In this document: positions 1 to 9,694 of the stretch, piece by piece
How the letters are laid out: each line of letters opens with the position of its first letter
Position numbering within the stretch: the first letter of the stretch is position 1
NCBI RefSeq assembly: GCF_002531725.1
Contig: NZ_NWSQ01000007.1
Coordinates: forward strand, 186,001 to 250,000
Source: Rhizobium sp. L43
GTDB taxonomy: Bacteria; Pseudomonadota; Alphaproteobacteria; Rhizobiales; Rhizobiaceae
Direction of reading: 5' to 3'
Length of the DNA stretch: 64,000 nt
The notes under the pieces: model-generated
Database searches by the model: none
Told to the model about the DNA's origin: nothing
Seen by the model: the letters and a program-made list of their open reading frames with translations, nothing else
Made by a program: the position numbers and the translations under genes

Positions 1-911
1 AGCCGAGCAGGCCGGTCAGACCGAGCACCTCGCCGCGGCGAAGCGCGAAACTCACGTCGCTATATTTCCCCGGCGCCGACAGCTGCTCGACCTTGAGGAT
101 TTCCTCGCCTGATGTGACCTGCGGCTTCGGGAACATCTCCTTGATGTCGCGCTCGACCATCAGCCGCGCAATCGCGCTGGCCGAGGTCTCGCCGATCGGC
201 AGCAAGGCGACGTCGAGCCCATTGCGCAGCACGGTGACGTGGTCGCAGAGCTCTTCGATTTCGTTCAGGTAATGCGAGATATAGATGATGGTGACGCCTT
301 CGTCGCGCAGGCGGCGGATCAGCCGGAAGAGGATATCGGCTTCACGGCGCACCAAGGCGGCCGTCGGCTCGTCGAAGACCAGCACTTTCGGCTGGTTGAG
401 GAGGGCGCGGGTCATTTGCACGATCTGCTTTTCGGCGGTCGACAATTCGCCGATCAGGGCGCTGTTCGGCAGGCGGATACCGAAATAATCGTTGAGAATA
501 TCGGATGCGCGCCGCTGCATCAGCCGCCGGTCGAGGAACGGCGTACCCGATATCCGCGGTTCCCGGCCGAGGAACAGGGCTTCGCCGACGGTGAAGGTCG
601 GCACCAGCAGCCGGTCCTGGTGAATGAAGTGGATGCCGAGATCTTCGGCAAGATGCGGCGTCAGCCTGTCGAATGTGCGCCCTTCGATCTCGATCCGGCC
701 GGCATCCGGCTGGTGAAGACCGGCCAGCAGTTTGATCAGCGTCGACTTGCCGGCGCCGTTCTGGCCGACGAGACCGTGGATGGTGCCGCGCTTGACAAGC
801 AGCGACGCACCGGCAAGCGCCTGCGCCCCGCCGAAATGCTTGACGATGCCTTCGAAGCGGATAATGTCGTTGCCCGCCGTCACCGGCTGCTTCAACGAAA
901 TGGCCGTCATG
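1..911 (-). CDS. Sugar ABC transporter ATP-binding protein (partial, 3' end outside window)
   Basis: ATPase of a CUT2-type (ribose/xylose-like) sugar importer, acting at the inner face of the cytoplasmic membrane. From the ATG at 911 the protein shows a Walker A (GQNGAGKST), the signature LSTAEKQIVQ typical of RbsA/MglA-type double ATPases, Walker B (VLVFDEPTA) and the switch region ISHYLNEIEELCD, then begins a second ATPase half that runs off the window start. It lies 60 bases downstream of the binding-protein gene at 972-1982 on the same strand, so both belong to one importer operon; the permease is presumably further out. The sugar cannot be named. The family is secure; start chosen because the conserved ABC domain begins shortly after it. 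Confidence 0.9.
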
Positions 912-971
912 TCGATCTCTCCGGGCAGGTTCCGAGCGACCCGGTCATGGCCGGATCGCTCGGGAGCCTTG

Positions 972-1982
972 TCAGCCGATGCCGAGTTTCTTGGTGACTT
1001 CGCCGACATTGGTCTTGTTGGCGAGCAGGGCTGAAACATAGGTCTCGCGCGGCAGCGTCTGGCCGGCGAGCAGCTTGGCGACGTTGCGGATGGCGGTGCG
1101 GCCGATTTCCGCCGGCTGCTGGGCGACATCGGCGCCGGCCGGCGAATTCGGATCGGCGATCAGCTGCAGCACCTCAGGGCTGCCGTCGACGCCGTAGGTG
1201 CGGATCTCGGTGCGGCCGGCAGCCGTCAGTGCCTGGGTCGCGCCAAGCTGCGGAATGTCCCAGGCCGACCAGATCGCCTTGATCGAACCCTTTTCCGGAT
1301 ATTTGTTGAGGATTGCCGTGATCTGCGTGAAGGCGTCCTGGACGGTATTCGGGATGACGTCGCGCAGTTCCGGCTGGAGGATCTTCACCTTCGGGAAATA
1401 TTTGACGACATTGACCAGCTGATCGTAGCGGATCGCGCAGGGGGTCACACCGTAGAAGCCGTTGAAGACGACGATATTGCCTTCGCCGCCGATATCGGAG
1501 ACGAGCTGCAGCGCCAGATCCTTGCCGATGCCCCAATTGTCGGACGTGGTGTTGTTGATCGAATTGGTCGAGCCGACGTCGACGGTCAGAACCGGGATCC
1601 CGGCATCGCGCGCCTTCTTCAGCCAGGGATCGATGACGCTGAGCGTGCCGAGGATCTGCACGATCGCATCCGGCTTCTGGGCGATCAGCGTCTGCAGCTG
1701 CGACACCAGCTTGCCGTCATTGCGGCCGGCATCGACGGCGATCGGCTCGCCGCCGAGGCGCTTTACCTCTTCGATCTGGGCATTATAGGCCTGCAGGTCG
1801 AAGAAGTGATCGGTGCCGGTGGCGCTGATGGCGATGCGCTTGCCTTTCAGCGACAGCTCTTCGGCTGCAAAAACCGGCTTCTGCCCGATGAGCGAAGCAC
1901 CGGCGACGGCAACCCCGGCCGCTGCGGACAGTTTCAACAGGTCTCGTCTTCCGAGACCGCTTCCGGATTTTTCAGTACTCAT
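972..1982 (-). CDS. Sugar ABC transporter substrate-binding protein (Tat-exported)
   Basis: Periplasmic sugar-binding protein of the Peripl_BP_4 (ribose-binding-like) fold, 336 residues. The N-terminus carries a twin-arginine signal (GLGRRDLLKLSAAAG) with a cleavage region near residues 38-40 (VFAAEE). A typical family segment (IAQKPDAIVQILGT) follows. In-frame starts exist upstream at 1988 and 1997, but only the ATG at 1982 has a well-spaced Shine-Dalgarno sequence (GGAGAG at 1990-1995). It is the first gene of the importer whose ATPase follows at 911. Substrate unknown. Family assignment is strong. Confidence 0.9.
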   Translation of the reverse strand: MSTEKSGSGLGRRDLLKLSAAAGVAVAGASLIGQKPVFAAEELSLKGKRIAISATGTDHFFDLQAYNAQIEEVKRLGGEPIAVDAGRNDGKLVSQLQTLIAQKPDAIVQILGTLSVIDPWLKKARDAGIPVLTVDVGSTNSINNTTSDNWGIGKDLALQLVSDIGGEGNIVVFNGFYGVTPCAIRYDQLVNVVKYFPKVKILQPELRDVIPNTVQDAFTQITAILNKYPEKGSIKAIWSAWDIPQLGATQALTAAGRTEIRTYGVDGSPEVLQLIADPNSPAGADVAQQPAEIGRTAIRNVAKLLAGQTLPRETYVSALLANKTNVGEVTKKLGIG

Positions 1983-2196
1983 TGCCATTCTCTCCAATTA
2001 ATTAAGTCTATAGATTAAATGGATTAATGCGGATGGGGAGGAACGAATTTCCAAAAGAACGATCTCCGGAGAAAAGAGTGGAGGGAGCGAAAGCGCATCC
2101 CTGGCTGCGGTTTCCCGCGATCGATCCGCTGGTGGGACGGCGTGCGGGGCAATCGCTGCTACCGACGATAACCGCAAGGCACTATTGAACATCGGC

Positions 2197-2226
2197 TCAC
2201 TTGAGGCTAAATATAACCTCAAGTGA
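2197..2226. promoter_or_regulatory. Palindromic operator of the RES/Xre toxin-antitoxin operon
   Basis: A perfect inverted repeat with 10-base arms, TCACTTGAGG at 2197-2206 and CCTCAAGTGA at 2217-2226, separated by the AT-rich CTAAATATAA. It ends 10 bases before the antitoxin ATG (2236). The spacer could hold a -10 element. Position and symmetry fit autorepression by the Xre/MbcA antitoxin (inference). Confidence 0.75.
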
Positions 2227-2235
2227 AAAGGATCC

Positions 2236-2673
2236 ATGACCATGATGGGATTTGCTGCCGTCGCCGATGTTCTCGGCCTGCCCGCCAGGGAGCCGGCGTC
2301 GCGCTCGGCCTTCGGCCTGCTCTCCAGCATCGAGGAAGGCCTGCCGGTCAAGGCGCTTGACCGCATGGCGCTGCTGCTGGCGCCAAGCGACGCCCAGTTC
2401 AAATACCGCCTCGTACCGAAGGCCACCTATGAGCGGCGTAAGTCCAAGCATCGGCTCTCCTCCGACGAGGGCATAAAGCTCGCCCGTCTTGCACGCGTCT
2501 GGGGTCTGGCGCTCGATGTCTGGCAGAGCGAGGCCGAGGCACGCGATTTCCTGTTTCGCCCGCATGCGATGCTGGAGGACAGGCGGCCGATCGATGTGGT
2601 CATTCAGAGCGAGATCGGCGGCGAGCTGGTGCTCGATATCCTCGGAAGCCTGAAATATGGCAGTGCTACTTGA
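2236..2673 (+). CDS. Antitoxin, Xre/MbcA/ParS family (DUF2384)
   Basis: Antitoxin of a type II RES/Xre pair, 145 residues. The N-terminal part is a helical DNA-binding region, and the C-terminal half matches the MbcA/ParS toxin-binding domain (RLARVWGLALDVWQSEAEA, then a closing segment VLDILGSLKYGSAT). In this family the antitoxin binds the operon promoter and the toxin. A perfect palindrome lies just upstream (2197-2226). The start has AAAAGGA four bases upstream; ATG 2242 is an alternative. Its stop overlaps the toxin start (TTGA, 2670-2673), which implies translational coupling. Confidence 0.9.
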   Translation: MTMMGFAAVADVLGLPAREPASRSAFGLLSSIEEGLPVKALDRMALLLAPSDAQFKYRLVPKATYERRKSKHRLSSDEGIKLARLARVWGLALDVWQSEAEARDFLFRPHAMLEDRRPIDVVIQSEIGGELVLDILGSLKYGSAT

Positions 2674-3152
2674 GCGCACAGCATCTCGACCGGACGCTGA
2701 CATCCGTCCGCATCGGTGATCCCGCCGGGACCTATCCGATCTTCGACGCCACCGGCTCGACCATCGCGCCGGGACGGTGGAACACATCGGGCAGCCCGAT
2801 CATCTATACGAGCGAGCACTATTCGACGGCGCTGCTCGAAAAGCTCGTCCATGGCAGCGGGCGGCTGCCGCCCAACCAGCACTATGTCACCATCACCATA
2901 CCGCGTGGGCTAAGTTACGAGGTGTTCTCCGAGCCCGCGCTGCCCGGCTGGGACAGCATGCCGGCTGTTGTCAGCAAGGCCTTCGGCGAACGCTGGTGCC
3001 AGGAGAAGCGCAGCGCCATCCTGCTGGTCCCAAGCGTCGTCGCCCGCGTCGACAACAACATATTGATCAACCCGGCCCACCCGGAATTCCCCTCGATCGC
3101 GGTCAGCCTTCACCAACCCGTCTTCTGGGATCGCCGTCTGTTCGGCGTCTAA
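2670..3152 (+). CDS. RES-domain toxin (NAD+-degrading family)
   Basis: Toxin of the RES/Xre system, 160 residues; characterised members deplete NAD+ (family knowledge). Visible conserved elements are Arg in PGRWNTSGSPIIYTSE, the Tyr and Glu that follow in that segment, the helix TALLEKLVH, and the C-terminal Ser in FPSIAVSLHQPVFWDRRLF. The only in-frame start near the family's N-terminus is TTG at 2670, overlapping the antitoxin stop by four bases, so translation is probably coupled and weak. The gene appears intact, so the toxin should be active unless the antitoxin neutralises it. Confidence 0.9.
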   Translation: MSAQHLDRTLTSVRIGDPAGTYPIFDATGSTIAPGRWNTSGSPIIYTSEHYSTALLEKLVHGSGRLPPNQHYVTITIPRGLSYEVFSEPALPGWDSMPAVVSKAFGERWCQEKRSAILLVPSVVARVDNNILINPAHPEFPSIAVSLHQPVFWDRRLFGV

Positions 3153-3319
3153 CGACCGCTCCCTCCCAGTGCTGCAATCGCCCGGAGGTCGGCGAGGTCC
3201 GAACCTCGTCATCATCATTTACCTTAAAAACTAGGGTAAATTTGGTGCGTAGCTATGACGCACGGCAGTCCAATTGACTTCTAAAACTTGGACATGTAAT
3301 TGCTAATCTAATTTTGAAA

Positions 3320-4420
3320 ATGCAAGTAGAATATATGTATCATCTGGGCGAAGTTGTAATACGGCGACAGCAAGAAAAGTTGATTAGATCGGTAAGGAAA
3401 TTTGTTAGTAGAGGGCAGCCATACATTATAATGGATTTTCCATCCACTAAAGATCCCGGTCACCACGCAAGTTGGTTGGGGTTGGTTAATGTATTGTACG
3501 GTATAACAGGGCGCCTGCCGGTGCTTGCCGGCGGCTCTCCCAAAAGTATTGACGAAGTAAAATCCACTCCTGGCGACGCTCCAATATTCATTTGCGGGTG
3601 GTCAGACTTCGGAGATGGCCGGATCGGCAGGGATGATATTCGCTATCGTCTGGCTTGCAGATATCCGGATCGAACCATCGTTCAGATGCCTCAAACCATC
3701 GATTTCGCGAACGAGTCACTGAAGGAGTACGCGAAGCGTACGATTGGAAGGCATCGCAAATTTTTCTTTATGACGCGCGATGAGCAGAGTTTCGAGCTGG
3801 CAAAAGCCAACTTCGATTGCGATATCGAGGCCGGCCCGGACACGGCATTCGGCATTGAGCTGCCTAAACCATTCGAAGCCGACCCTCTCAGGGTCTTATA
3901 CGTCATGCAGCCTTTTGGAGAGGACGACGTCGATATCGCCGAAGCGCGAGCGATTGTTGACGGCCCCCTTACCAATTGGATTAACGGTCCGGACAGTTTG
4001 TCGCGCATGCGCAAGTCGAGTGTTGTTAAGGCAGCCATGCGGTGTGGCTTCAGCCGCGCCGAGATGGTGGCCCAACATCACGAGGATGTCGCTGCCCGAT
4101 ATGTCGACTACGGCGTGAAGATGCTGTCCGGCGCGCAGCGGATCATCACCAACCGTCTGCATGGTCATATTCTCTGTCTTTTGCTCAACAAGCCACATGT
4201 CGCGGTTGCGAGAAGCGGAAGTAAGCTGCACGACGTCATCAGTAGCTGGGCTGGCGACACCCCTCTGGTGGAGAAAGCGACAAATTCCAGTGAGCTTTTA
4301 GCGGCAATGTCCCGCCTTCCGTATGAGATGAACGGAACTTGGTACAGGTCAAGTATACCCATGGATCTAAGCCACAGCCTACCTGCCAGAGATCTCGTAC
4401 CTCATCCCTCGATAGTTTGA
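3320..4420 (+). CDS. Polysaccharide pyruvyltransferase family protein (ExoV-like)
   Basis: Probable ketal pyruvyltransferase that decorates a lipid-linked or surface polysaccharide, about 366 residues, cytoplasmic. The C-terminal family hallmark is clear: TNRLHGHILCLLLNKPHVAV followed by a KLHDVISSW-like segment. A GxSDFGDG region and a conserved MPQTIDFAN segment lie in the N-terminal half. The start is uncertain: no Shine-Dalgarno is visible, and TTG 3314, ATG 3320 or ATG 3335 are possible. The upstream 160 bases and the first third of the gene are markedly AT-rich compared with neighbours, suggesting acquisition. It is followed at 21 bases by a flippase and then an acyltransferase, so it belongs to an exopolysaccharide modification/export set. 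Confidence 0.8.
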   Translation: MQVEYMYHLGEVVIRRQQEKLIRSVRKFVSRGQPYIIMDFPSTKDPGHHASWLGLVNVLYGITGRLPVLAGGSPKSIDEVKSTPGDAPIFICGWSDFGDGRIGRDDIRYRLACRYPDRTIVQMPQTIDFANESLKEYAKRTIGRHRKFFFMTRDEQSFELAKANFDCDIEAGPDTAFGIELPKPFEADPLRVLYVMQPFGEDDVDIAEARAIVDGPLTNWINGPDSLSRMRKSSVVKAAMRCGFSRAEMVAQHHEDVAARYVDYGVKMLSGAQRIITNRLHGHILCLLLNKPHVAVARSGSKLHDVISSWAGDTPLVEKATNSSELLAAMSRLPYEMNGTWYRSSIPMDLSHSLPARDLVPHPSIV

Positions 4421-4440
4421 TTCCCAGTAGGAGCTCAGTT

Positions 4441-5967
4441 TTGTCGGTTGCACGAGACGATGATATTCTATTCAGCCATGTCAACAAGAACCGATCCGCG
4501 GCTGCTGTAACCGGCGCCTTCTGGTCGGCGATGAGTACGCTTATTCCGACGGTCCTCACTTTCGCAGTTTTCGTGGTGACGTCTCGAGTCCTCCAGCCTC
4601 AGGATTTCGGTCTCGTCGCGCTGTCATTCAGCATCGTGTCGTTTGCGGGCAGTTTTGGACCGACTGCATTTGGGGAAGCAATCATACAACGATCCGAAAT
4701 AAGGCGAAGCCATCTGGATACGATATTCCTGCTGTCGCTTGCTTTCTCATTTTTGGTCTACGGAGTCTTGTGTATCGCCGCTTCGCCAATCGCGGCATAT
4801 GTGGGACACAAGGAAGTCACCTCCCTTATCTACATCATGGGACTGAAGGTGTTCTTCGACTTCACCGCCATCGTTCCGAACGCGATCGTCAACAGGAAGA
4901 TGTCATTCCATCTGGTGGCCGTCCGCACAGTTATAGCGACCGTCACGTCTGCTTGCATTTGCCTTGTTTTGGTTCTCGCGGGTTTCGGCTTGTGGGCGCT
5001 CGCGATTGCACAGATCGCGGCCACGGCGGCATCATGCGGCGCTGCTTTCTGGGGTGCAGGGTGGTCGCCCGGACTTCACTTGAAGAGACAAAGCCTGAAC
5101 GACCTCCTGCACTACGGCTTTTTTGCATCCGGCACTCGGTTTTTGCAGACGATGAGCTTGGACAACTTGATCATCGGTGTGCTCTTAAGCCCGTCGGCGC
5201 TCGGCATTTATAATTTCTCGAAGCGTTTGTTTGATATGATCAACAACGTCATCGCCGGGGGCTTAACATCTGTCACCCACGTCTTGCTGTCGTCGTTGCG
5301 GACCGATCCGAAGAAAGTTCGAGAAGCATTTCTCATGGCAACGTTTGGATGCGCTCTGGTTTCCTACCCCGTATTCATTGGCCTTGCCGCAGTTGCCGAT
5401 GATGCGATCGCGACAATTTTCGGTGCGCACTGGATCGAGGCCGTCTGGCCGGTCCGGTTCTACTGCGTTATCGGGTTGATGGCCGGGATCGGCTACGTGC
5501 AGGCATCCTTGATCAAGAGCCAAGGAGAGATGGATTGGTGGTTTTACTACCAGCTGGCACGAAACCTCCTCACACTCCTGACGATCGCAATTCTCTATCC
5601 TTATGGCGTCACGACGATTGTTTTCGCCATAATGATCGAAGTTTTGTTGTTTTGGCCAATCACCAGCTGGAAGGTTTCGCAGCATATAGAGCTGAGTGTC
5701 GGAGCCTATCTCAGGCAGTTTCTTCGGCCCAGCCTGGCTTGTGCAGGAATGGTTGCGGTGGTTTTTCTCCTGCATGAAACGCTCATTCATTGGTCGCCTT
5801 ATCCACGTTTGGCTGTGGAAATCGTTGCAGGCGGAATTGCATATTGCTGCCTGATCTTTGTTCTGTGCAGGTCGCGTCTCAATGTCTTGATCGGCAGCAT
5901 AAAGCAGGTACGGCAGCGCAAAACCAATAGGGACGCGCCTGTCGAACCTGTGACACGACAATCGTGA
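4441..5967 (+). CDS. Polysaccharide flippase / oligosaccharide exporter (Wzx/MviN-like)
   Basis: Multi-pass membrane protein of the polysaccharide-transport (MATE/MOP) superfamily, 508 residues, expected to flip lipid-linked saccharides across the cytoplasmic membrane. The N-terminal family pattern is present (GAFWSAMSTLIPTVLTFAVF, then SRVLQPQDFGLVALS), with about twelve hydrophobic segments to residue 490. The reading frame is open further upstream, but TTG 4441 is preferred: it has AGGAG at 4429-4433 and avoids overlap with the pyruvyltransferase. Resembles rhizobial ExoT/lipopolysaccharide flippases. No glycosyltransferase is present nearby, so the sugar substrate is made elsewhere or the cluster is incomplete. 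Confidence 0.88.
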   Translation: MSVARDDDILFSHVNKNRSAAAVTGAFWSAMSTLIPTVLTFAVFVVTSRVLQPQDFGLVALSFSIVSFAGSFGPTAFGEAIIQRSEIRRSHLDTIFLLSLAFSFLVYGVLCIAASPIAAYVGHKEVTSLIYIMGLKVFFDFTAIVPNAIVNRKMSFHLVAVRTVIATVTSACICLVLVLAGFGLWALAIAQIAATAASCGAAFWGAGWSPGLHLKRQSLNDLLHYGFFASGTRFLQTMSLDNLIIGVLLSPSALGIYNFSKRLFDMINNVIAGGLTSVTHVLLSSLRTDPKKVREAFLMATFGCALVSYPVFIGLAAVADDAIATIFGAHWIEAVWPVRFYCVIGLMAGIGYVQASLIKSQGEMDWWFYYQLARNLLTLLTIAILYPYGVTTIVFAIMIEVLLFWPITSWKVSQHIELSVGAYLRQFLRPSLACAGMVAVVFLLHETLIHWSPYPRLAVEIVAGGIAYCCLIFVLCRSRLNVLIGSIKQVRQRKTNRDAPVEPVTRQS

Positions 5968-6102
5968 TATCGGTGCTCCTCCGCAGCAACCTGCGTTGCG
6001 GAGGAGCCGATTGATACTTAAAGCAGTAAGTCGGCACGACGTCACTTTCCCCACCGCGTCTGAACGCCACTCAGACGCAAGCGAAAGAGGATAATCCATC
6101 AG

Positions 6103-7194
6103 ATGACCAGTCTGGACCGCGGTTATTCGCCATCGACGATTGACGACGCTGGCGTCTCGATTCCCGACCGCAGCCGTTACTATTCTCTGGATGCGATGCG
6201 TGGGTTTGCCGCTATCTGTGTCGTCGCTACCCATTTCCAGGAACGATATGCTCCATCGGCCTATCTGGCAGTCGACTTTTTCTTCGTTCTCAGCGGGTTC
6301 ATTATCGCGGAGATTTATGGAAAGCGGCTTTCGCGTGGTCTGCCATTCCAGGGGTTTATGACGGCTCGAATCAAGCGCCTTTATCCGCTCTATTTGATCG
6401 GAATTTTGGTCGGTCTCGTCCAGATCATACTGTTAACAGGCTGGGGTCTCAGAGATCAAAGTGTCGTTGACTTGCTGGTGTCGACCGTGGCCAACGGGGT
6501 TTTTCTGCCCAGCCCGATGTATTTCCTGCAGACGAAGCCGATGCAGGGGATGTTTCCAATCAATGGCCCGGCATGGTCGATGTTCTGGGAATTGTTGGTG
6601 AATATTGTCTTCGCGCTATGGCTTTTCCGGCTCTCCGTCCGCGCCCTTTGCGGCGTTGCGTTGGTTTCGGCTGCGCTTTTGGTTTTTGTGGGCCTTCACT
6701 ACGGTATGTTGAATATCGGCTGGGAGTGGCCTTCAGCGGTGGGTGGTCTCCCAAGGGTGATGTTTTCATTCACGGCAGGGGTCGTGATCAGCCGTCTGTT
6801 CGGTGGCATGCCCGCCTGGAGGAAGGGTTGGGTGGCCATCGTGCCGTGCCTTCTGCTGATGATTTGTATTGCCGCGCCGGTTCCTCTCCTGCTGCGGCCG
6901 TACTATGATTTGATGTTCGCGATGGCCCTGGCGCCGCTCATCGTGATGCTGGGCCTCTTTCTGGAGATGCCAGCAAAGGCAGAGACGCTGGCAACGTGGG
7001 TCGGATATATCTCCTACCCTGTCTACATCCTGCACCGAGGTGTGATCGGTGTTTTCAAGCCGGTCGCCGGGTGGATTGGATTGAACGGCCCTCTCGCCTT
7101 CTTCGTGCTTCTGAGTGCCGTCGTATGTTTCGCTTATGTAACGGCTCGTCTCCTAGACAGAACCATGGCCATGCAGACTCGGCCAGCTCGATAA
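6103..7194 (+). CDS. Acyltransferase family protein (Acyl_transf_3, OafA/ExoZ-like)
   Basis: Integral-membrane O-acyltransferase, 363 residues, predicted to acetylate or otherwise acylate a surface polysaccharide. The N-terminus shows the family pattern: SLDAMRGFAAICVVATHF (the essential His), followed by AVDFFFVLSGFIIAEIYGKR; about ten hydrophobic segments follow, including WSMFWELLVNIVFALWLF. It lies 135 bases after the flippase on the same strand. A purine-rich AAGAGGA lies about 13 bases before the ATG. Converges on the pdxA2-like gene, with only three bases between the two stops. Confidence 0.9.
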   Translation: MTSLDRGYSPSTIDDAGVSIPDRSRYYSLDAMRGFAAICVVATHFQERYAPSAYLAVDFFFVLSGFIIAEIYGKRLSRGLPFQGFMTARIKRLYPLYLIGILVGLVQIILLTGWGLRDQSVVDLLVSTVANGVFLPSPMYFLQTKPMQGMFPINGPAWSMFWELLVNIVFALWLFRLSVRALCGVALVSAALLVFVGLHYGMLNIGWEWPSAVGGLPRVMFSFTAGVVISRLFGGMPAWRKGWVAIVPCLLLMICIAAPVPLLLRPYYDLMFAMALAPLIVMLGLFLEMPAKAETLATWVGYISYPVYILHRGVIGVFKPVAGWIGLNGPLAFFVLLSAVVCFAYVTARLLDRTMAMQTRPAR

Positions 7195-7197
7195 CCG

Positions 7198-8187
<990 letters not shown>

Positions 8188-8214
8188 CAAGGTCCCTTCT
8201 GAAAATCGTGTCGC

Positions 8215-9348
8215 CTAAAAGGCGGCTGCATAAATCGAGCGAATGTCGGCGCGTGAGAGGTCCCGCGGATTGTTGTCGAGCAGACGGCGGATAGCAAAGG
8301 CGTCGTCGGCCATGGCGTCGAGATCGCTTTCCGGCACACCAAGGCCGGACAGCTTCATCTCGATGCCGAGTTCGGCGCAGAAAGCGTAAGCCGCATCGAA
8401 GACCGATGCTGTGTTTTCCGAGGTCTCATAACCGAGCGCTTCCATCACCGCCTTCGTCTTTTCCGGGGCGGCCGGTGTGTTGAAGGCAAGCACATGCGGG
8501 AAGATCAGCGCATTGGCCGCGCCATGGGCCACATGCCAGCGCGTGCCGAGGGGATAGGCGAGCGCATGGCCGCCGGCGGTATTGACCGGGCCGAGGCAGA
8601 AGCCGCCGTACAGCGAGGCGAGCGACAGGCCGGCGCGCGCCTCGGCATCGTTGCCGTCCTTGACGGCGCGGGCGAGATATTTGCCGACGAGGCGCGTTCC
8701 CTCGATCGCATAGATGTCGACCATCGGATGGGCCTTGCGGTTGGTGAAGGCCTCGACGCAATGGGCCATCGCGTCGACGCCGGTTGCCGCCGTCGTGCGG
8801 GCCGGCACGCTGAAGGTCAGGGCCGGATCGATGACGGCGATATCGGCGAGCATATGCAGGCTTTCCACCGCAAGTTTTGCCTTCGTGGCGGGATCGGTGA
8901 CGAGCGCGCGGATGCCGGCCTCGCTGCCGGTGCCCGATGTGGTCGGCACCTGGGCCAGCGCCACCTTGCGTGGCCCATGCACCTTGTTCGGGCCGACGAC
9001 CTCGTGCAGCGTCTGCGCGGAGCCGGCAAGCACGGCGGCCAGCTTTGCCAGATCCATGGCGCTGCCGCCGCCGAAGCCGACGATCAGCTCGGCATCGGCG
9101 GCGTTTGCCGCTGCCAGGACTTTTTCGAGATTGGCGGTATCCGGTTCAGGCGTCACCTCGGAAAAAACAGTGACCTCGCCTTTCAGTTCCAGCACGTCGA
9201 TGCGCGAGGCGTTGAAGGCATCGGAGATGACAAGTGTGCGCCGATAGCCCTTTTCATCAGCCCATTTGCCGAGCTTTCCCGCCGTGCCGACGCCGAATTC
9301 GATCAGATGCGGCCGAATTATCGTGATTGGCGAACCCAAGCTGGCCAT
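8215..9348 (-). CDS. Iron-containing alcohol dehydrogenase
   Basis: Group III (Fe-ADH) dehydrogenase, 377 residues, using NAD(P) to interconvert an alcohol and a carbonyl. It shows the nucleotide motif GFGGGSAMDLAK, the PTTSGTGSEA segment and metal-ligand regions DAMAHCVEAFTN and HGAANALIFPHVL. Maleylacetate reductases are close relatives, so the exact substrate is open. A good Shine-Dalgarno (GGAGG) precedes the ATG, and a sigma70-like promoter lies upstream (9383-9411). With pdxA2 it forms the distal part of the minus arm of the acid-sugar island, presumably oxidising an intermediate or the imported polyol. Confidence 0.9.
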   Translation of the reverse strand: MASLGSPITIIRPHLIEFGVGTAGKLGKWADEKGYRRTLVISDAFNASRIDVLELKGEVTVFSEVTPEPDTANLEKVLAAANAADAELIVGFGGGSAMDLAKLAAVLAGSAQTLHEVVGPNKVHGPRKVALAQVPTTSGTGSEAGIRALVTDPATKAKLAVESLHMLADIAVIDPALTFSVPARTTAATGVDAMAHCVEAFTNRKAHPMVDIYAIEGTRLVGKYLARAVKDGNDAEARAGLSLASLYGGFCLGPVNTAGGHALAYPLGTRWHVAHGAANALIFPHVLAFNTPAAPEKTKAVMEALGYETSENTASVFDAAYAFCAELGIEMKLSGLGVPESDLDAMADDAFAIRRLLDNNPRDLSRADIRSIYAAAF

Positions 9349-9694
9349 GAACCAGTCCTCCCTGCAATATCGTCGCTCTCTTTAATGTAAAGTTGTAAGA
9401 TCAATGTCAAGCCGGCATTCCAAAGGGCGGAGATTTTTATCGGCCGGTATGTGGTCAGGCCACGCTTCAAGGCAGGTTGCTGCGTGAATATCCATAAAAA
9501 TATCAGTAGCTTATGGAATTTGTCATCGATGACGGCTGCATTTCAGCGCAACGGGCAAGCCGCCACTCCGATGACGGCGACGCATCCGAACCTGTTGTCA
9601 ACTGCCATCCTGCTGCCGCCCGGCAGCCGTTGTATCCCGCATCCTTTCGCAGCCGATCGGATGCAGGTTTACAATTTTCCGGCTGTCGTTTTGC
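9349..9694 (-). other. Intergenic region between sialidase-like gene and iron dehydrogenase
   Basis: About 345 bases without a convincing gene, separating two minus-strand genes of the same island. The part next to the dehydrogenase is AT-rich and holds the candidate promoter listed separately. The rest shows only unrelated short open frames. I see no transposon remnant or clear terminator. Confidence 0.5.
9383..9411 (-). promoter_or_regulatory. Candidate promoter for the iron dehydrogenase and pdxA2
   Basis: Read on the minus strand: CTTGAC (9411-9406), a 17-base spacer, then ACATTA (9388-9383). CTTGAC is the preferred -35 in rhizobial housekeeping promoters; the -10 match is weak. It lies about 35 bases before the ATG at 9348 and would make 9348-7198 a transcription unit of its own. 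Confidence 0.45.
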
